Source: Candidatus Alloruminococcus vanvlietii
GTDB taxonomy: Bacteria; Bacillota; Clostridia; Oscillospirales; Ruminococcaceae
Length of the DNA stretch: 48,249 nt
Assembly: GCA_904420505.1 (NCBI GenBank)
Contig: CAJFVS010000044.1
Coordinates: 1 to 48,249 of the forward strand
Reading direction: 5' to 3'
Positions 1 through 6,599 of this stretch are shown here, one piece after another (position 1 is the stretch's first letter; the number at the start of each line of letters is the position of its first letter). A program made the position numbers and the translations under genes. The notes beneath the pieces were generated by a model. The model searched no databases and was not told where the DNA came from. It saw nothing but the letters and a program-made list of their open reading frames with translations.

Positions 1-255
1 AACCCGCCGGGGCAGCGCGTGGTTACCATGAATATGGACGACCATTCCGTTGCGCTTGACCAGACGTATCTGGTGGCGGTAAACGAACACTACCTCAACG
101 ACGAATACATCCGTGCGGCGTTTGGCGCGCTGGAAACCCAAACGCGCGAAAATTATCTGGCGGATATGGTGTACGATTATATCCGCATGGACCCGCAGGG
201 GATTTCCAGCAGCGATATGCGTTTAATCCCGGTTCCACAGGCAAAAAACCAATAG
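1..255 (+). CDS. 5'-nucleotidase family protein, C-terminal fragment (cut by window edge)
   Basis: The frame is open from the first base, so only the last 84 residues are seen. The visible start PPGQRVV followed about 20 residues later by YLVAVNEHYL is the pattern of the C-terminal substrate-binding domain of UshA/CpdB-type 5'-nucleotidases, in which a 'GxRV' strand precedes a 'Y.VA.N.Y' strand. Such enzymes are metallophosphoesterases that hydrolyse nucleotides, usually at the cell surface; the catalytic half is outside the window. The next gene starts 15 bases after this stop, so the two are probably co-transcribed. The family call rests on a short fragment and is inference from these two motifs. 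Confidence 0.65.
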   Translation, partial: NPPGQRVVTMNMDDHSVALDQTYLVAVNEHYLNDEYIRAAFGALETQTRENYLADMVYDYIRMDPQGISSSDMRLIPVPQAKNQ

Positions 256-270
256 AAAGAAGAGAAAACG

Positions 271-1599
271 ATGGCCAGAAAAATCATTGTGCTAGACGAC
301 GACCCGACCGGCATCCAGTGTGTGCATTCGGTGCCGGTGTACACCTCTTACAACGACGAAGTATTTGACCAGATTTTTAAAGACACCCAAAACAAAATGG
401 CCTTTGTGCTAACCAACTCGCGCGCGTTTACAGCCGCACAAACCGCCGCGGTGCACGAACAAATTGCCAAAAGCCTGGTAAAAGCCGCGCAAAAAGCAGG
501 GGGCGACTACCTGCTTATCTCCCGCAGCGATTCCACCCTGCGCGGGCATTACCCGTTGGAAACGGACGTTTTACGCAAAACCATTGAAGAAAATTCCAGC
601 GTGCGCTTTGACGGGGAGATTTTGTGCCCGTTTTTCTTGGAAGGCGGGCGCATTACCAAAAATAACATCCACTATGTGCTTATCGACGGCAAGCCCGTGC
701 CCGCGCACGAAACCGAATTTGCAAAGGACAAAACCTTTGCGTTCCACCATTCGGATTTGACCCAGTATATTGAGGAAAAAACAAACGGCGCGGTAAAGGC
801 AGAGGACGTCAAATGCATAAGCCTTCAAATGCTTAGAAGCGCCGACACCACCCCGGTTTACGACCTGTTGATGGCCTGCAAAGGGGACAAAGTGGTGGTA
901 AACGCCGAAAATTACGCGGATTTGGAAGCGTTTGTAGCCCAACTGGAACGCGCGCTGGATGCAGGGCGCCATTTTATGATGCGCACGGCGGCTTCCATCA
1001 CCCGGGTGCTTTCGCACATGCCGCCCAAGCCCTTGCTTACCAAAAAAGACTTAAACCTGGACAACAGCGAAAACGGCGGGCTTATCATTGTGGGCTCGCA
1101 TGTCAAGCGCTCCAGCGAGCAGCTCCAAATGCTGAAAACCTTTGAGCGCGCGCGCTTTTACGAATTTGACGTAGAGCGCGTGCTAAACGCTTCCACCCGC
1201 GAGGATGAAATTTTAAAAGCGGCCGCCTTTGCAAGCCAAACCATGCAGCAGGGCCTTACCGCGGTGGTGTACACCAAGCGCACGTTGATTAGCGCGCCCG
1301 ACCCGGAGGCTTCTTTAAAAATTTCGGTGAGCATCTCGGATGCGCTGGTTTCGCTCATCGACCATTTGACCGCCACCCCGCGCTATGTGTTGGCAAAAGG
1401 GGGCATTACCTCCAGCGACGTGGGGGTAAAGGGCTTAAAGGTACAAAAGGCCATGGTGTTAGGACAGATTAAACCGGGCATTCCCGTGTGGCTTACCGGG
1501 AAAGAAAGCCGGTTCCCCAACAAAGGGTATATCATTTTCCCGGGCAATGTGGGGCAGAAGGAAACCCTTTTGGAAATTGCCAGGGAACTGGATGCATAA
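271..1599 (+). CDS. four-carbon acid sugar kinase family protein (DUF1537)
   Basis: The 442-residue protein opens with LDDDPTG (residues 8-14) and carries SRSDSTLRGH (84-93), both hallmarks of the DUF1537 family, whose characterised members phosphorylate four-carbon acid sugars such as erythronate, threonate and 2-oxo-tetronate with ATP. The C-terminal third contains the glycine-rich nucleotide-binding part (AKGGITSSD, then PGNVGQ near the end). Length fits the family (about 420-480). Family relatives normally sit beside a PdxA-like dehydrogenase and an aldolase; neither is visible here, so the substrate is open. A purine-rich stretch, AGAAGAG, precedes the ATG. It follows a 5'-nucleotidase end by 15 bases, suggesting one operon. 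Confidence 0.85.
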   Translation: MARKIIVLDDDPTGIQCVHSVPVYTSYNDEVFDQIFKDTQNKMAFVLTNSRAFTAAQTAAVHEQIAKSLVKAAQKAGGDYLLISRSDSTLRGHYPLETDVLRKTIEENSSVRFDGEILCPFFLEGGRITKNNIHYVLIDGKPVPAHETEFAKDKTFAFHHSDLTQYIEEKTNGAVKAEDVKCISLQMLRSADTTPVYDLLMACKGDKVVVNAENYADLEAFVAQLERALDAGRHFMMRTAASITRVLSHMPPKPLLTKKDLNLDNSENGGLIIVGSHVKRSSEQLQMLKTFERARFYEFDVERVLNASTREDEILKAAAFASQTMQQGLTAVVYTKRTLISAPDPEASLKISVSISDALVSLIDHLTATPRYVLAKGGITSSDVGVKGLKVQKAMVLGQIKPGIPVWLTGKESRFPNKGYIIFPGNVGQKETLLEIARELDA

Positions 1600-1646
1600 C
1601 GGCTGCTCTGAAGGCAGTATGGATATGCTTGAAAAAGAAGAGGACT

Positions 1647-2349
1647 ATGAAAAAATTTATAAAAACTGCATTGGCTAATATCCTTTTGCTATGCATGCTG
1701 TTTGGCGGCTGCACAGCACCGTCCGCGCCGGAGAGCACTTCTTCCGCTTTGCCGCAAAGCAGCCGAGCAGGCGCACAAAGCCAGGTAAGCAGCGTATCTT
1801 CGGCAGCCGGGCCGCAAAGCGGGCAGGATAACCTTTGGCTGCAAGAGCCGCAGGTAGGGGATATATACTTGCAGAAAAGTGTGCAGGAAAACTATGTAGT
1901 GTATGCCAAGATGGAAGGCAGTTCGAATAAACTTGTCGAAGAAATTGGTTCGCTCATCTGGCTGGCAATACGAGGCTTCCATAACGCGAGCGGGGTATAC
2001 AAAAATGTAGAAGATATTCCGGAAATCCAAACCGTTCAGGAGTTTTGGGGGCTGTTAAATCCTGAGGGAAAAACCGATTTTGGCTCAAAAGAAGGAACCT
2101 GCCCCCCCTTTGGTTTGGGTGCAGTACCAAAATTATTCGCTCACCGGCACACCGCGCGGCAGCGCGCGGCCCCAATATAAGGACGTGGTCTTGTTTGTAA
2201 GCGCCCAAAACCCCGAAAACATGGTTCTGGCCCGCCAGCCGATTGACGAAAGCGGAAAATGGGAAGTGTTCGAACTGGAGGGATTCGGCGGCTGGCTTTG
2301 CTGTGAAATGGATATGATATATCGAATGCAATTGGGTGTGCAAGCTTAA
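1647..2349 (+). pseudogene. lipoprotein gene interrupted by a +1 frameshift
   Basis: A start at 1647 gives a lipoprotein signal peptide ending in LFGGC (Cys22), then a Ser/Ala/Gln-rich linker typical of a surface lipoprotein. This frame runs to a stop at 2178-2180 and its last part (after about 2070) reads poorly as protein. From 2059 to 2349 the next frame is open and reads well (QKKEPAPPLVWVQYQNY, then DVVLFVSAQNPENMVLARQ). Removing one base from the A5 run at 2069-2073, or from the C7 run at 2102-2108, joins the two into one protein of about 233 residues. This could be a true inactivating mutation, slippage-based phase variation, or a sequence error. I do not recognise the family. The second part is not preceded by a ribosome site. 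Confidence 0.55.
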
Positions 2350-2406
2350 ACCGGTTATATCTGGTTATAAAATAACAATTGTAAAACAAAAGGAGAGGGA
2401 TTTTTT

Positions 2407-3069
2407 ATGAAAAAGGTAGCCGTTATCCATACCAGCGCGGTGTCGCTGGACTATTTGAAAGGCTTATTCCAGGAAATCATGCCGGATGTGGAGATGATCA
2501 ACATCATCGACGATTCGCTTCTGGCAGAGGTAAGCTCTGTCGGGCACATCACCCCCAACATTGTGCGGCGCATCTGCAACTACGCGCAGGAGGCCGAACG
2601 CCTGGGCGCGCAGGTGATTTTGAACCAGTGCTCTTCTGTGGGCGAAGCCTGCACCATTGCGCGCAACGTGGTAAGCGTGCCGTATGTAAAAATTGACGAG
2701 CCGATGGCGGCCAAAGCGGTGGAGCTGGGGGGAAAAATCGGCGTAATCGCCACGGTCAAATCCACCGTAGCCCCCAGCTGCAAGCTTATTGAAGACACCG
2801 CCAAACAAGCGGGCAAACAGGTGTGCGTAACCCCTTACCTGGTGGACGGCGCTTTGGACATTTTGATGAAGGAAAAAGACAAAGCCAAACACGACCGCCT
2901 GGTGTTAGAGCAGATTGAAAAAGCCGCTAAGGAAAACGACGTGGTGGTGCTGGCGCAGGGCTCGATGGTGGGCATGCTGGATTTGTGCAAGCATATTGAC
3001 AAACCCGTGCTGGCAAGCCCCAGAATGGGCGTGGAAAACGTGAAAAAGGTGCTTGATTCCCTGCAGTAA
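2407..3069 (+). CDS. aspartate/glutamate racemase family protein
   Basis: A 220-residue protein with the two-lobed Asp/Glu/hydantoin racemase pattern. The first lobe carries NQCSSVGE with Cys75 at the place of the first catalytic cysteine. In the second lobe, where racemases have the second catalytic Cys, the sequence is VVLAQGSM with Gln184. With one cysteine missing a two-base racemization is unlikely, so the enzyme may be an isomerase or lyase such as the decarboxylases and maleate isomerases of this superfamily, or a diverged member. A strong AGGAGAGGG site precedes the ATG. Upstream, TTGGGT (2332) and TTATAT (2355) are 17 bases apart and could be its own promoter. Substrate unknown. Confidence 0.72.
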   Translation: MKKVAVIHTSAVSLDYLKGLFQEIMPDVEMINIIDDSLLAEVSSVGHITPNIVRRICNYAQEAERLGAQVILNQCSSVGEACTIARNVVSVPYVKIDEPMAAKAVELGGKIGVIATVKSTVAPSCKLIEDTAKQAGKQVCVTPYLVDGALDILMKEKDKAKHDRLVLEQIEKAAKENDVVVLAQGSMVGMLDLCKHIDKPVLASPRMGVENVKKVLDSLQ

Positions 3070-3148
3070 GCCGTTTTTGGCCCTTTATACGGGCGCCTGT
3101 TTGAAAAGCGGCAGCGGCTGGGCTTTTCTAGCAGCAAAAGCCGCGGCG

Positions 3149-3224
3149 TTAAAAGCGTAGTTTTAAGAAGACAAACAGAGGGGCAGCCGTACAACGCCCC
3201 ATAAAAAGTTTCTTATCGCACCGC
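3149..3224 (+). repeat. dispersed hairpin element, copy A (possible structured RNA)
   Basis: This 76-base stretch aligns with 28963-29034 on the same strand. Shared blocks in order are TTAAAAGC, TTTTAAGAA, ACAA, GAGGGGC, GCCCC, AAAAG, then CTAT/TTAT and CACCGC. GGGGC (3180-3184) and GCCCC (3196-3200) form a short stem in both copies with different loops, and TAAGAA can pair with TTCTTA outside it. It lies in the gap before the acetyltransferase gene, flanked by a direct repeat of CCGCGGCGTT (3141-3150 and 3221-3230). It is not a known riboswitch that I recognise. Confidence 0.4.
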
Positions 3225-3269
3225 GGCGTTTAAAAAGGCTTTATTTTACAGGAAAGGAATGCAACAACA

Positions 3270-3761
3270 TTGCCGGTTACAATACGCGCGTTTACCCCGC
3301 AGGACATCGCCCCCGCCATTGCCATTTGGAACGAAGTGGTGGAAGAAGGGGTTGCTTTCCCGCAGGTAGAAACGCTGAATGAAACAAGCGGCATGGCGTT
3401 TTTTACCGAACAGTCCTTTACCGGGCTGGCGGTGGACGACGATACCCAAAAGGTTTTGGGCCTGTACATTCTGCACCCCAACAATGTAGGGCGCTGCGGG
3501 CATATCTGCAATGCAAGCTATGCGGTGGCTTCGGGCAGCCGGGGCAGGCATATCGGCTACAAGCTGGTGGAGCATTCTTTGCAAAAAGGCAAGGAGCTTG
3601 GGTTTTCCATCATGCAGTTTAACGCGGTGGTGGCCACCAACCAAAGGGCTTTGCATTTGTACCAAACGCTGGGTTTTGTAAAGGTGGGGGTTATCCCCAA
3701 AGGTTTTTCTACAAAAAACGGCCGGTATGAAGATATCGTAGTGCATTACAAAACGCTGTAA
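3270..3761 (+). CDS. GNAT-family N-acetyltransferase
   Basis: The 163-residue protein has the GNAT layout: an N-terminal IRAFTPQDIAPAIAIWNE helix-strand start, a central strand (KVLGLYIL), the acetyl-CoA loop SRGRHIGYKLVEH (the usual Q/RxxGxG/A position) and the C-terminal NQRALHLYQTLGFVKVG, where a Tyr/Phe pair closes the cofactor site. It should transfer an acetyl group from acetyl-CoA to an amine; the substrate cannot be told. The TTG start at 3270 follows AGGAAAGG at 3250-3257 by 12 bases; an ATG at 3259 is in another frame. A strong terminator follows the stop, and copy A of a dispersed hairpin element precedes the gene. Confidence 0.8.
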   Translation: MPVTIRAFTPQDIAPAIAIWNEVVEEGVAFPQVETLNETSGMAFFTEQSFTGLAVDDDTQKVLGLYILHPNNVGRCGHICNASYAVASGSRGRHIGYKLVEHSLQKGKELGFSIMQFNAVVATNQRALHLYQTLGFVKVGVIPKGFSTKNGRYEDIVVHYKTL

Positions 3762-3764
3762 TAC

Positions 3765-3800
3765 AATCCCCCTAAAGCGGCATGCTTTGGGGGATTTTTT
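3765..3800 (+). terminator. intrinsic terminator after the acetyltransferase gene
   Basis: AATCCCCC plus AAAGC pairs with GCTTT plus GGGGGATT around a short loop, followed by six T. It begins three bases after the stop codon of the acetyltransferase gene. Confidence 0.88.
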
Positions 3801-4003
3801 ATGCTACAAATGTTTGGGCAAGGCGCTTTTACAGGGAAAGGCGCCTAGTAAAAACGGCTGGGCAAGCCAAGCCAGCCGCCCGGATGCCCGGTTTGCCGGC
3901 TGCGCTTGCGCGGCGCTGTTGATTTTGTTTTTGGCGGCAATTGTATAAAATGGAAAAAAACGCGCCATACTAAATGCAAACCAACAAAATTTGGAGGAAA
4001 TTC

Positions 4004-4516
4004 ATGAAAAAATTTTGTATATTGTGTTTGGCATTTTTGGTATGTGCAGGCTGCCTGCCGGCATATGCGCAAACAACCGGTTACCAAACAACAGGCTATT
4101 TTTATGTAAACGATTTGTCCGCCCCATCCAACTTGAATGCCCAGCAATTGCAGGCCGGGCTTTTAGGGCAGCTAAAGCCTTTGGCGTCTGTTTTTGTGCA
4201 GGCGGAAAAAGTATATGGGGTAAACGCGGTGTTTTTGTCCTCCTTGGCGGCTTTGGAAAGCGGCTGGGGCAAACACTGCTATGTTGGGCAGAACAATCTG
4301 TTTGGCTTTGGTAGAAAGGATTTCCAAAGCTATGAAGAATGCATCTTTTTTGTGGCGCAAAAGCTCAGGCAAAACTATTTGGATGCAAACGGATGCTATT
4401 ACAACGGCGTGAGCATCTGGGGCGTGAATGTATGCTACAACGGCCAAAACGTATGGGTGCAGCGGGTTGCCGGCATTATGAACGACGTGCAGCGGCGTAT
4501 CCTAAAGGCGATGTAG
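4004..4516 (+). CDS. secreted glucosaminidase/lysozyme-like protein
   Basis: The 170-residue product starts with a signal peptide (KKFCILCLAFLVCAGC) ending in AYA before Gln23, consistent with export through signal peptidase I; CAGC lacks the usual lipobox Leu, so lipidation is doubtful. The rest matches the glucosaminidase fold (PF01832 type): YGVNAVFLSSLAALESGWG with the likely catalytic Glu85, followed by NNLFGFG. Such enzymes cleave the N-acetylglucosamine backbone of peptidoglycan. It has no separate wall-binding domain and is short for the family, so it may be a minimal enzyme. GGAGG at 3993-3997 decides the start at 4004 rather than an in-frame ATG at 3974. A terminator follows. Confidence 0.7.
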   Translation: MKKFCILCLAFLVCAGCLPAYAQTTGYQTTGYFYVNDLSAPSNLNAQQLQAGLLGQLKPLASVFVQAEKVYGVNAVFLSSLAALESGWGKHCYVGQNNLFGFGRKDFQSYEECIFFVAQKLRQNYLDANGCYYNGVSIWGVNVCYNGQNVWVQRVAGIMNDVQRRILKAM

Positions 4517-4550
4517 CTGCCCTAAAAGCGCCAAAATATCGCCAAAATAG

Positions 4551-4583
4551 GCGGCCTTGCAGATTGCAGGGCCGCTGTTTTTT
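4551..4583 (+). terminator. intrinsic terminator after the glucosaminidase-like gene
   Basis: GCGGCC-T-TGCA pairs with TGCA-G-GGCCGC across a three-base loop, followed by TGTTTTTTG. It lies 34 bases past the stop codon. Confidence 0.8.
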
Positions 4584-5096
4584 GCAAGCGCAAAAGCTTT
4601 TGGGAAAACGCAGCGCTCGCAGGCTTTTGGTAAAAGGGCCGGCGGCATAAGGGGGGCAACAGGTGCGTTTTTACCGTTTGGAGGCATCCGGCAGGGGCAA
4701 TGCGTTACGGCTTTGGGCAAAGCGCAGCAAAAACGGCCTTTTGCCCACAACATTGGTTTGCAAAGTGAAGGCGTTTTGCCCATCCCGCTGCATGGCGGCA
4801 AACCCGCGCCAAAAGGCGATCCCGCCGCGCCGGGTAAAGCGGCATGGGGCTGGCGGAGGGCTGCGCGTAAACCAAAACGTATCTCCCATGCGCGGGACCG
4901 CCAAAAGCTTGCCTGCAAAAAGCGGGCGGGCGCAAAGGGGCGGCATGTGGGGGCGTGCCTGGCCGCCTGGCTTTGCAAAAGCCTATCCAGCCCGGATGTG
5001 CTGGTTTTTAGCGGCATTTTTGCCAAAAAAGCCCCGCAGATGGGCAGATGCTGCCTTACATAGGCAAAATTTTTACAAAACAAGCGCCAAATGCGA
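4584..5096 (+). other. gene-less stretch
   Basis: About 510 bases of G+C-rich DNA full of short GCCAAAA/TTTTGGC words. Long frames stay open on both strands, but none has a ribosome site, a recognisable motif or sensible amino-acid composition (they are rich in Arg, Pro, Ala and Cys). I see no RNA gene or transposon end here. Confidence 0.5.
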
Positions 5097-5125
5097 TTGT
5101 ATTGCAAACCAACCCATGCTATACT
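5097..5125 (+). promoter_or_regulatory. sigma-A-type promoter for the TRIC channel gene
   Basis: TTGTAT (5097-5102) and TATACT (5120-5125) are exactly 17 bases apart. The start codon is 31 bases after the -10 box. Confidence 0.65.
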
Positions 5126-5156
5126 GGCTATCGGAATTTTTTGCGGAGGCGATGGT

Positions 5157-5807
5157 ATGACAGGGGCAGAAATTGTCATTTTGGTTGTGGAAATCATCGG
5201 TACCATAGTGTTTGCGTTTTCGGGCATATTGGTGGCGATGGAAAAACGCCTGGATTTTTTTGGCATAGGCTTGCTGGCCTGCACCACGGCGGTGGGCGGG
5301 GGGATTATCCGCGATTTGGTGCTGGGCAACACCCCGCCGGTGGCGTTTCGCTCGCCCATATATTTAATCACCGCCATTTTTACAGCGGTGGTCGCTATGG
5401 TGCTTATCCGCATCAATATCGACTTTGTGCGCTCAGGGCGGTATTTATCGCTTATGCCGCTGGTTACGTTTTTGGATGCGGTGGGTCTGGGGATTTTTTG
5501 TGTAGTGGGTGTGCGCACCTGTTTGCAGATGGGCTATGGCGACAATGTGTACCTGGTGGTGTTTGTGGGCATGATTACCGGGGTAGGCGGGGGCATGCTG
5601 CGCGATATTATGGTAAGCCGCACCCCGCAGATTTTGCGCCGCGAAATTTACGCCACCGCCGCTATCATCGGTTCGCTGCTGTATTATTATTTGCGTATGC
5701 TCATCCCGGATATGGTTGCGTTTTTTACTTCCGCCTTGGCGGTAATTGCCATCCGGTTGTGGTCTATCAAATTCCATATCAATCTGCCAAAGCCCGCCAA
5801 AAAATAA
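5157..5807 (+). CDS. TRIC-type cation channel family protein (UPF0126/YicG-like)
   Basis: A 216-residue membrane protein with about seven hydrophobic segments. It contains the duplicated signature of the bacterial TRIC family: TTAVGGGIIRDLVLG in the first half and TGVGGGMLRDIMVS in the second, the GGG-x-x-RD loops that line the pore. Family members form homotrimeric monovalent-cation (K+/Na+) channels in the cytoplasmic membrane. The ATG at 5157 is chosen because GCGGAGG lies just upstream and the preceding in-frame extension is polar and improbable. The gene has its own promoter at 5097-5125 and no close co-directional neighbour. Confidence 0.85.
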   Translation: MTGAEIVILVVEIIGTIVFAFSGILVAMEKRLDFFGIGLLACTTAVGGGIIRDLVLGNTPPVAFRSPIYLITAIFTAVVAMVLIRINIDFVRSGRYLSLMPLVTFLDAVGLGIFCVVGVRTCLQMGYGDNVYLVVFVGMITGVGGGMLRDIMVSRTPQILRREIYATAAIIGSLLYYYLRMLIPDMVAFFTSALAVIAIRLWSIKFHINLPKPAKK

Positions 5808-5882
5808 AGGCCCTGTTTTGAATAGGGCGGCCTGTGCAAAAGGCAAGGGCTATTGCAATTGGCCAGCGGAAAATTGCAAAAA

Positions 5883-5912
5883 CAAAAGCCGGAGTGCATA
5901 CTCCGGCTTTTT
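5883..5912 (+). terminator. bidirectional intrinsic terminator
   Basis: AAAGCCGGAGT and ACTCCGGCTTT form a perfect stem with loop GCAT, with A and T runs on either side. It can end the TRIC gene transcript and also transcripts from the minus-strand ridA side. Confidence 0.85.
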
Positions 5913-6120
5913 CAGTGCTGTTTTGGAAAATACCAACATGCAGGTGCCAAACACCAACTTTGGCGCAAAATGCGCCCCCACAACGGCCGCCCCGGCTTTT
6001 TTGCCAAAGAAAACGGCTTTATCGCAAACAAAACCATCGCCCGGCTTTGGGAAAACTGCACCTAAGCGGGCGCCAATGAAAAGCTTGCCCCTTACCGCAT
6101 TCGGCCTTTTCGCGGGCGTT
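5913..6120. other. short gene-less stretch between convergent genes
   Basis: Roughly 200 bases between the terminator at 5912 and the end of ridA. Frames on both strands are open but carry no ribosome site or motif. Nothing else is seen. Confidence 0.4.
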
Positions 6121-6474
6121 TTACGCTTTTTGCGCGGCGGTGATGGTGATTTCAATCAAAATATCCTCGCGGGCCAGGCGGGCTTCCACGCAGGTGCGCG
6201 CCGGGGCGGTTTGGGCGTTTACCCAGTTGTCCCACACCTCGTTGATGCGGGCAAAATCCGCGATATCGCGCAGGTAAATGGTTGCCGAAAGGATATGGTC
6301 TTTATCCGAGTTGTATTCGCCCAGCAGGCGTTCGATTTTTTCCAAAACCTGTTTGGTTTGGCCCTGTACGTCCTGCTGGCAGTCGCCGGGGGTTTGCCCT
6401 GCCATATAAATGGTGCCGTTGTTGATAACCACAGCCGAATAGCGGCCGTTTTGTACAAAACGCTGGATGCTCAT
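6121..6474 (-). CDS. ridA: RidA family enamine/imine deaminase
   Basis: The 117-residue protein matches the YjgF/YER057c/UK114 family in length and layout: ENAMINE-type strand FVQNGRYSAVVINNGTIYMAG, a central helix (TKQVLEKIERLL) and the conserved Arg93 in PARTCVEA that binds the substrate carboxylate, followed by EITITA. RidA trimers hydrolyse reactive enamines and imines such as 2-aminoacrylate released by PLP enzymes, protecting other PLP enzymes. AAAGGAG lies 8 bases before the ATG at 6474. It is divergent from the radical-SAM gene at 6600, with an extended -10 box at 6505-6513. Whether it belongs to the RidA clade proper or the Rid2-7 clades cannot be told by eye. Confidence 0.88.
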   Translation of the reverse strand: MSIQRFVQNGRYSAVVINNGTIYMAGQTPGDCQQDVQGQTKQVLEKIERLLGEYNSDKDHILSATIYLRDIADFARINEVWDNWVNAQTAPARTCVEARLAREDILIEITITAAQKA

Positions 6475-6504
6475 AATCGCTTAACTCCTTTGCTCTTTTT
6501 GTAA

Positions 6505-6513
6505 ATTATACCA
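6505..6513 (-). promoter_or_regulatory. extended -10 promoter for ridA
   Basis: On the minus strand the sequence TGGTATAAT lies 31 bases before the ridA start. It is an extended -10 (TG-N-TATAAT); no good -35 box is seen. Confidence 0.55.
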
Positions 6514-6541
6514 TGCCCTATGCCGTATTTCCACAAACAAA

Positions 6542-6570
6542 TTGCTTTTTAAAGGCAAAATCCGTATAAT
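6542..6570 (+). promoter_or_regulatory. promoter for the B12/radical-SAM gene
   Basis: TTGCTT (6542-6547) and TATAAT (6565-6570) are 17 bases apart; the start codon at 6600 follows 30 bases later. Confidence 0.7.
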
Positions 6571-6599
6571 AGGGAAAGAATTTTGCAAGGGGGTATTCC

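Noticed and set aside
3211..3240. T-box-like ACCGCG before the acetyltransferase gene
   Set aside because: The T-box core AGGGTGG is missing, the gene is not an aminoacyl-tRNA or amino acid gene, and no terminator/antiterminator pair follows.
4502..5518. Long minus-strand open frame of about 338 codons
   Set aside because: Its first third is antisense to the TRIC channel gene and the rest lies in gene-less G+C-rich DNA; no ribosome site or motif, and the composition is Pro/Arg/Cys-rich.
5746..6504. Plus-strand open frame of about 250 codons
   Set aside because: It is antisense to the well-supported ridA gene and crosses a perfect terminator.
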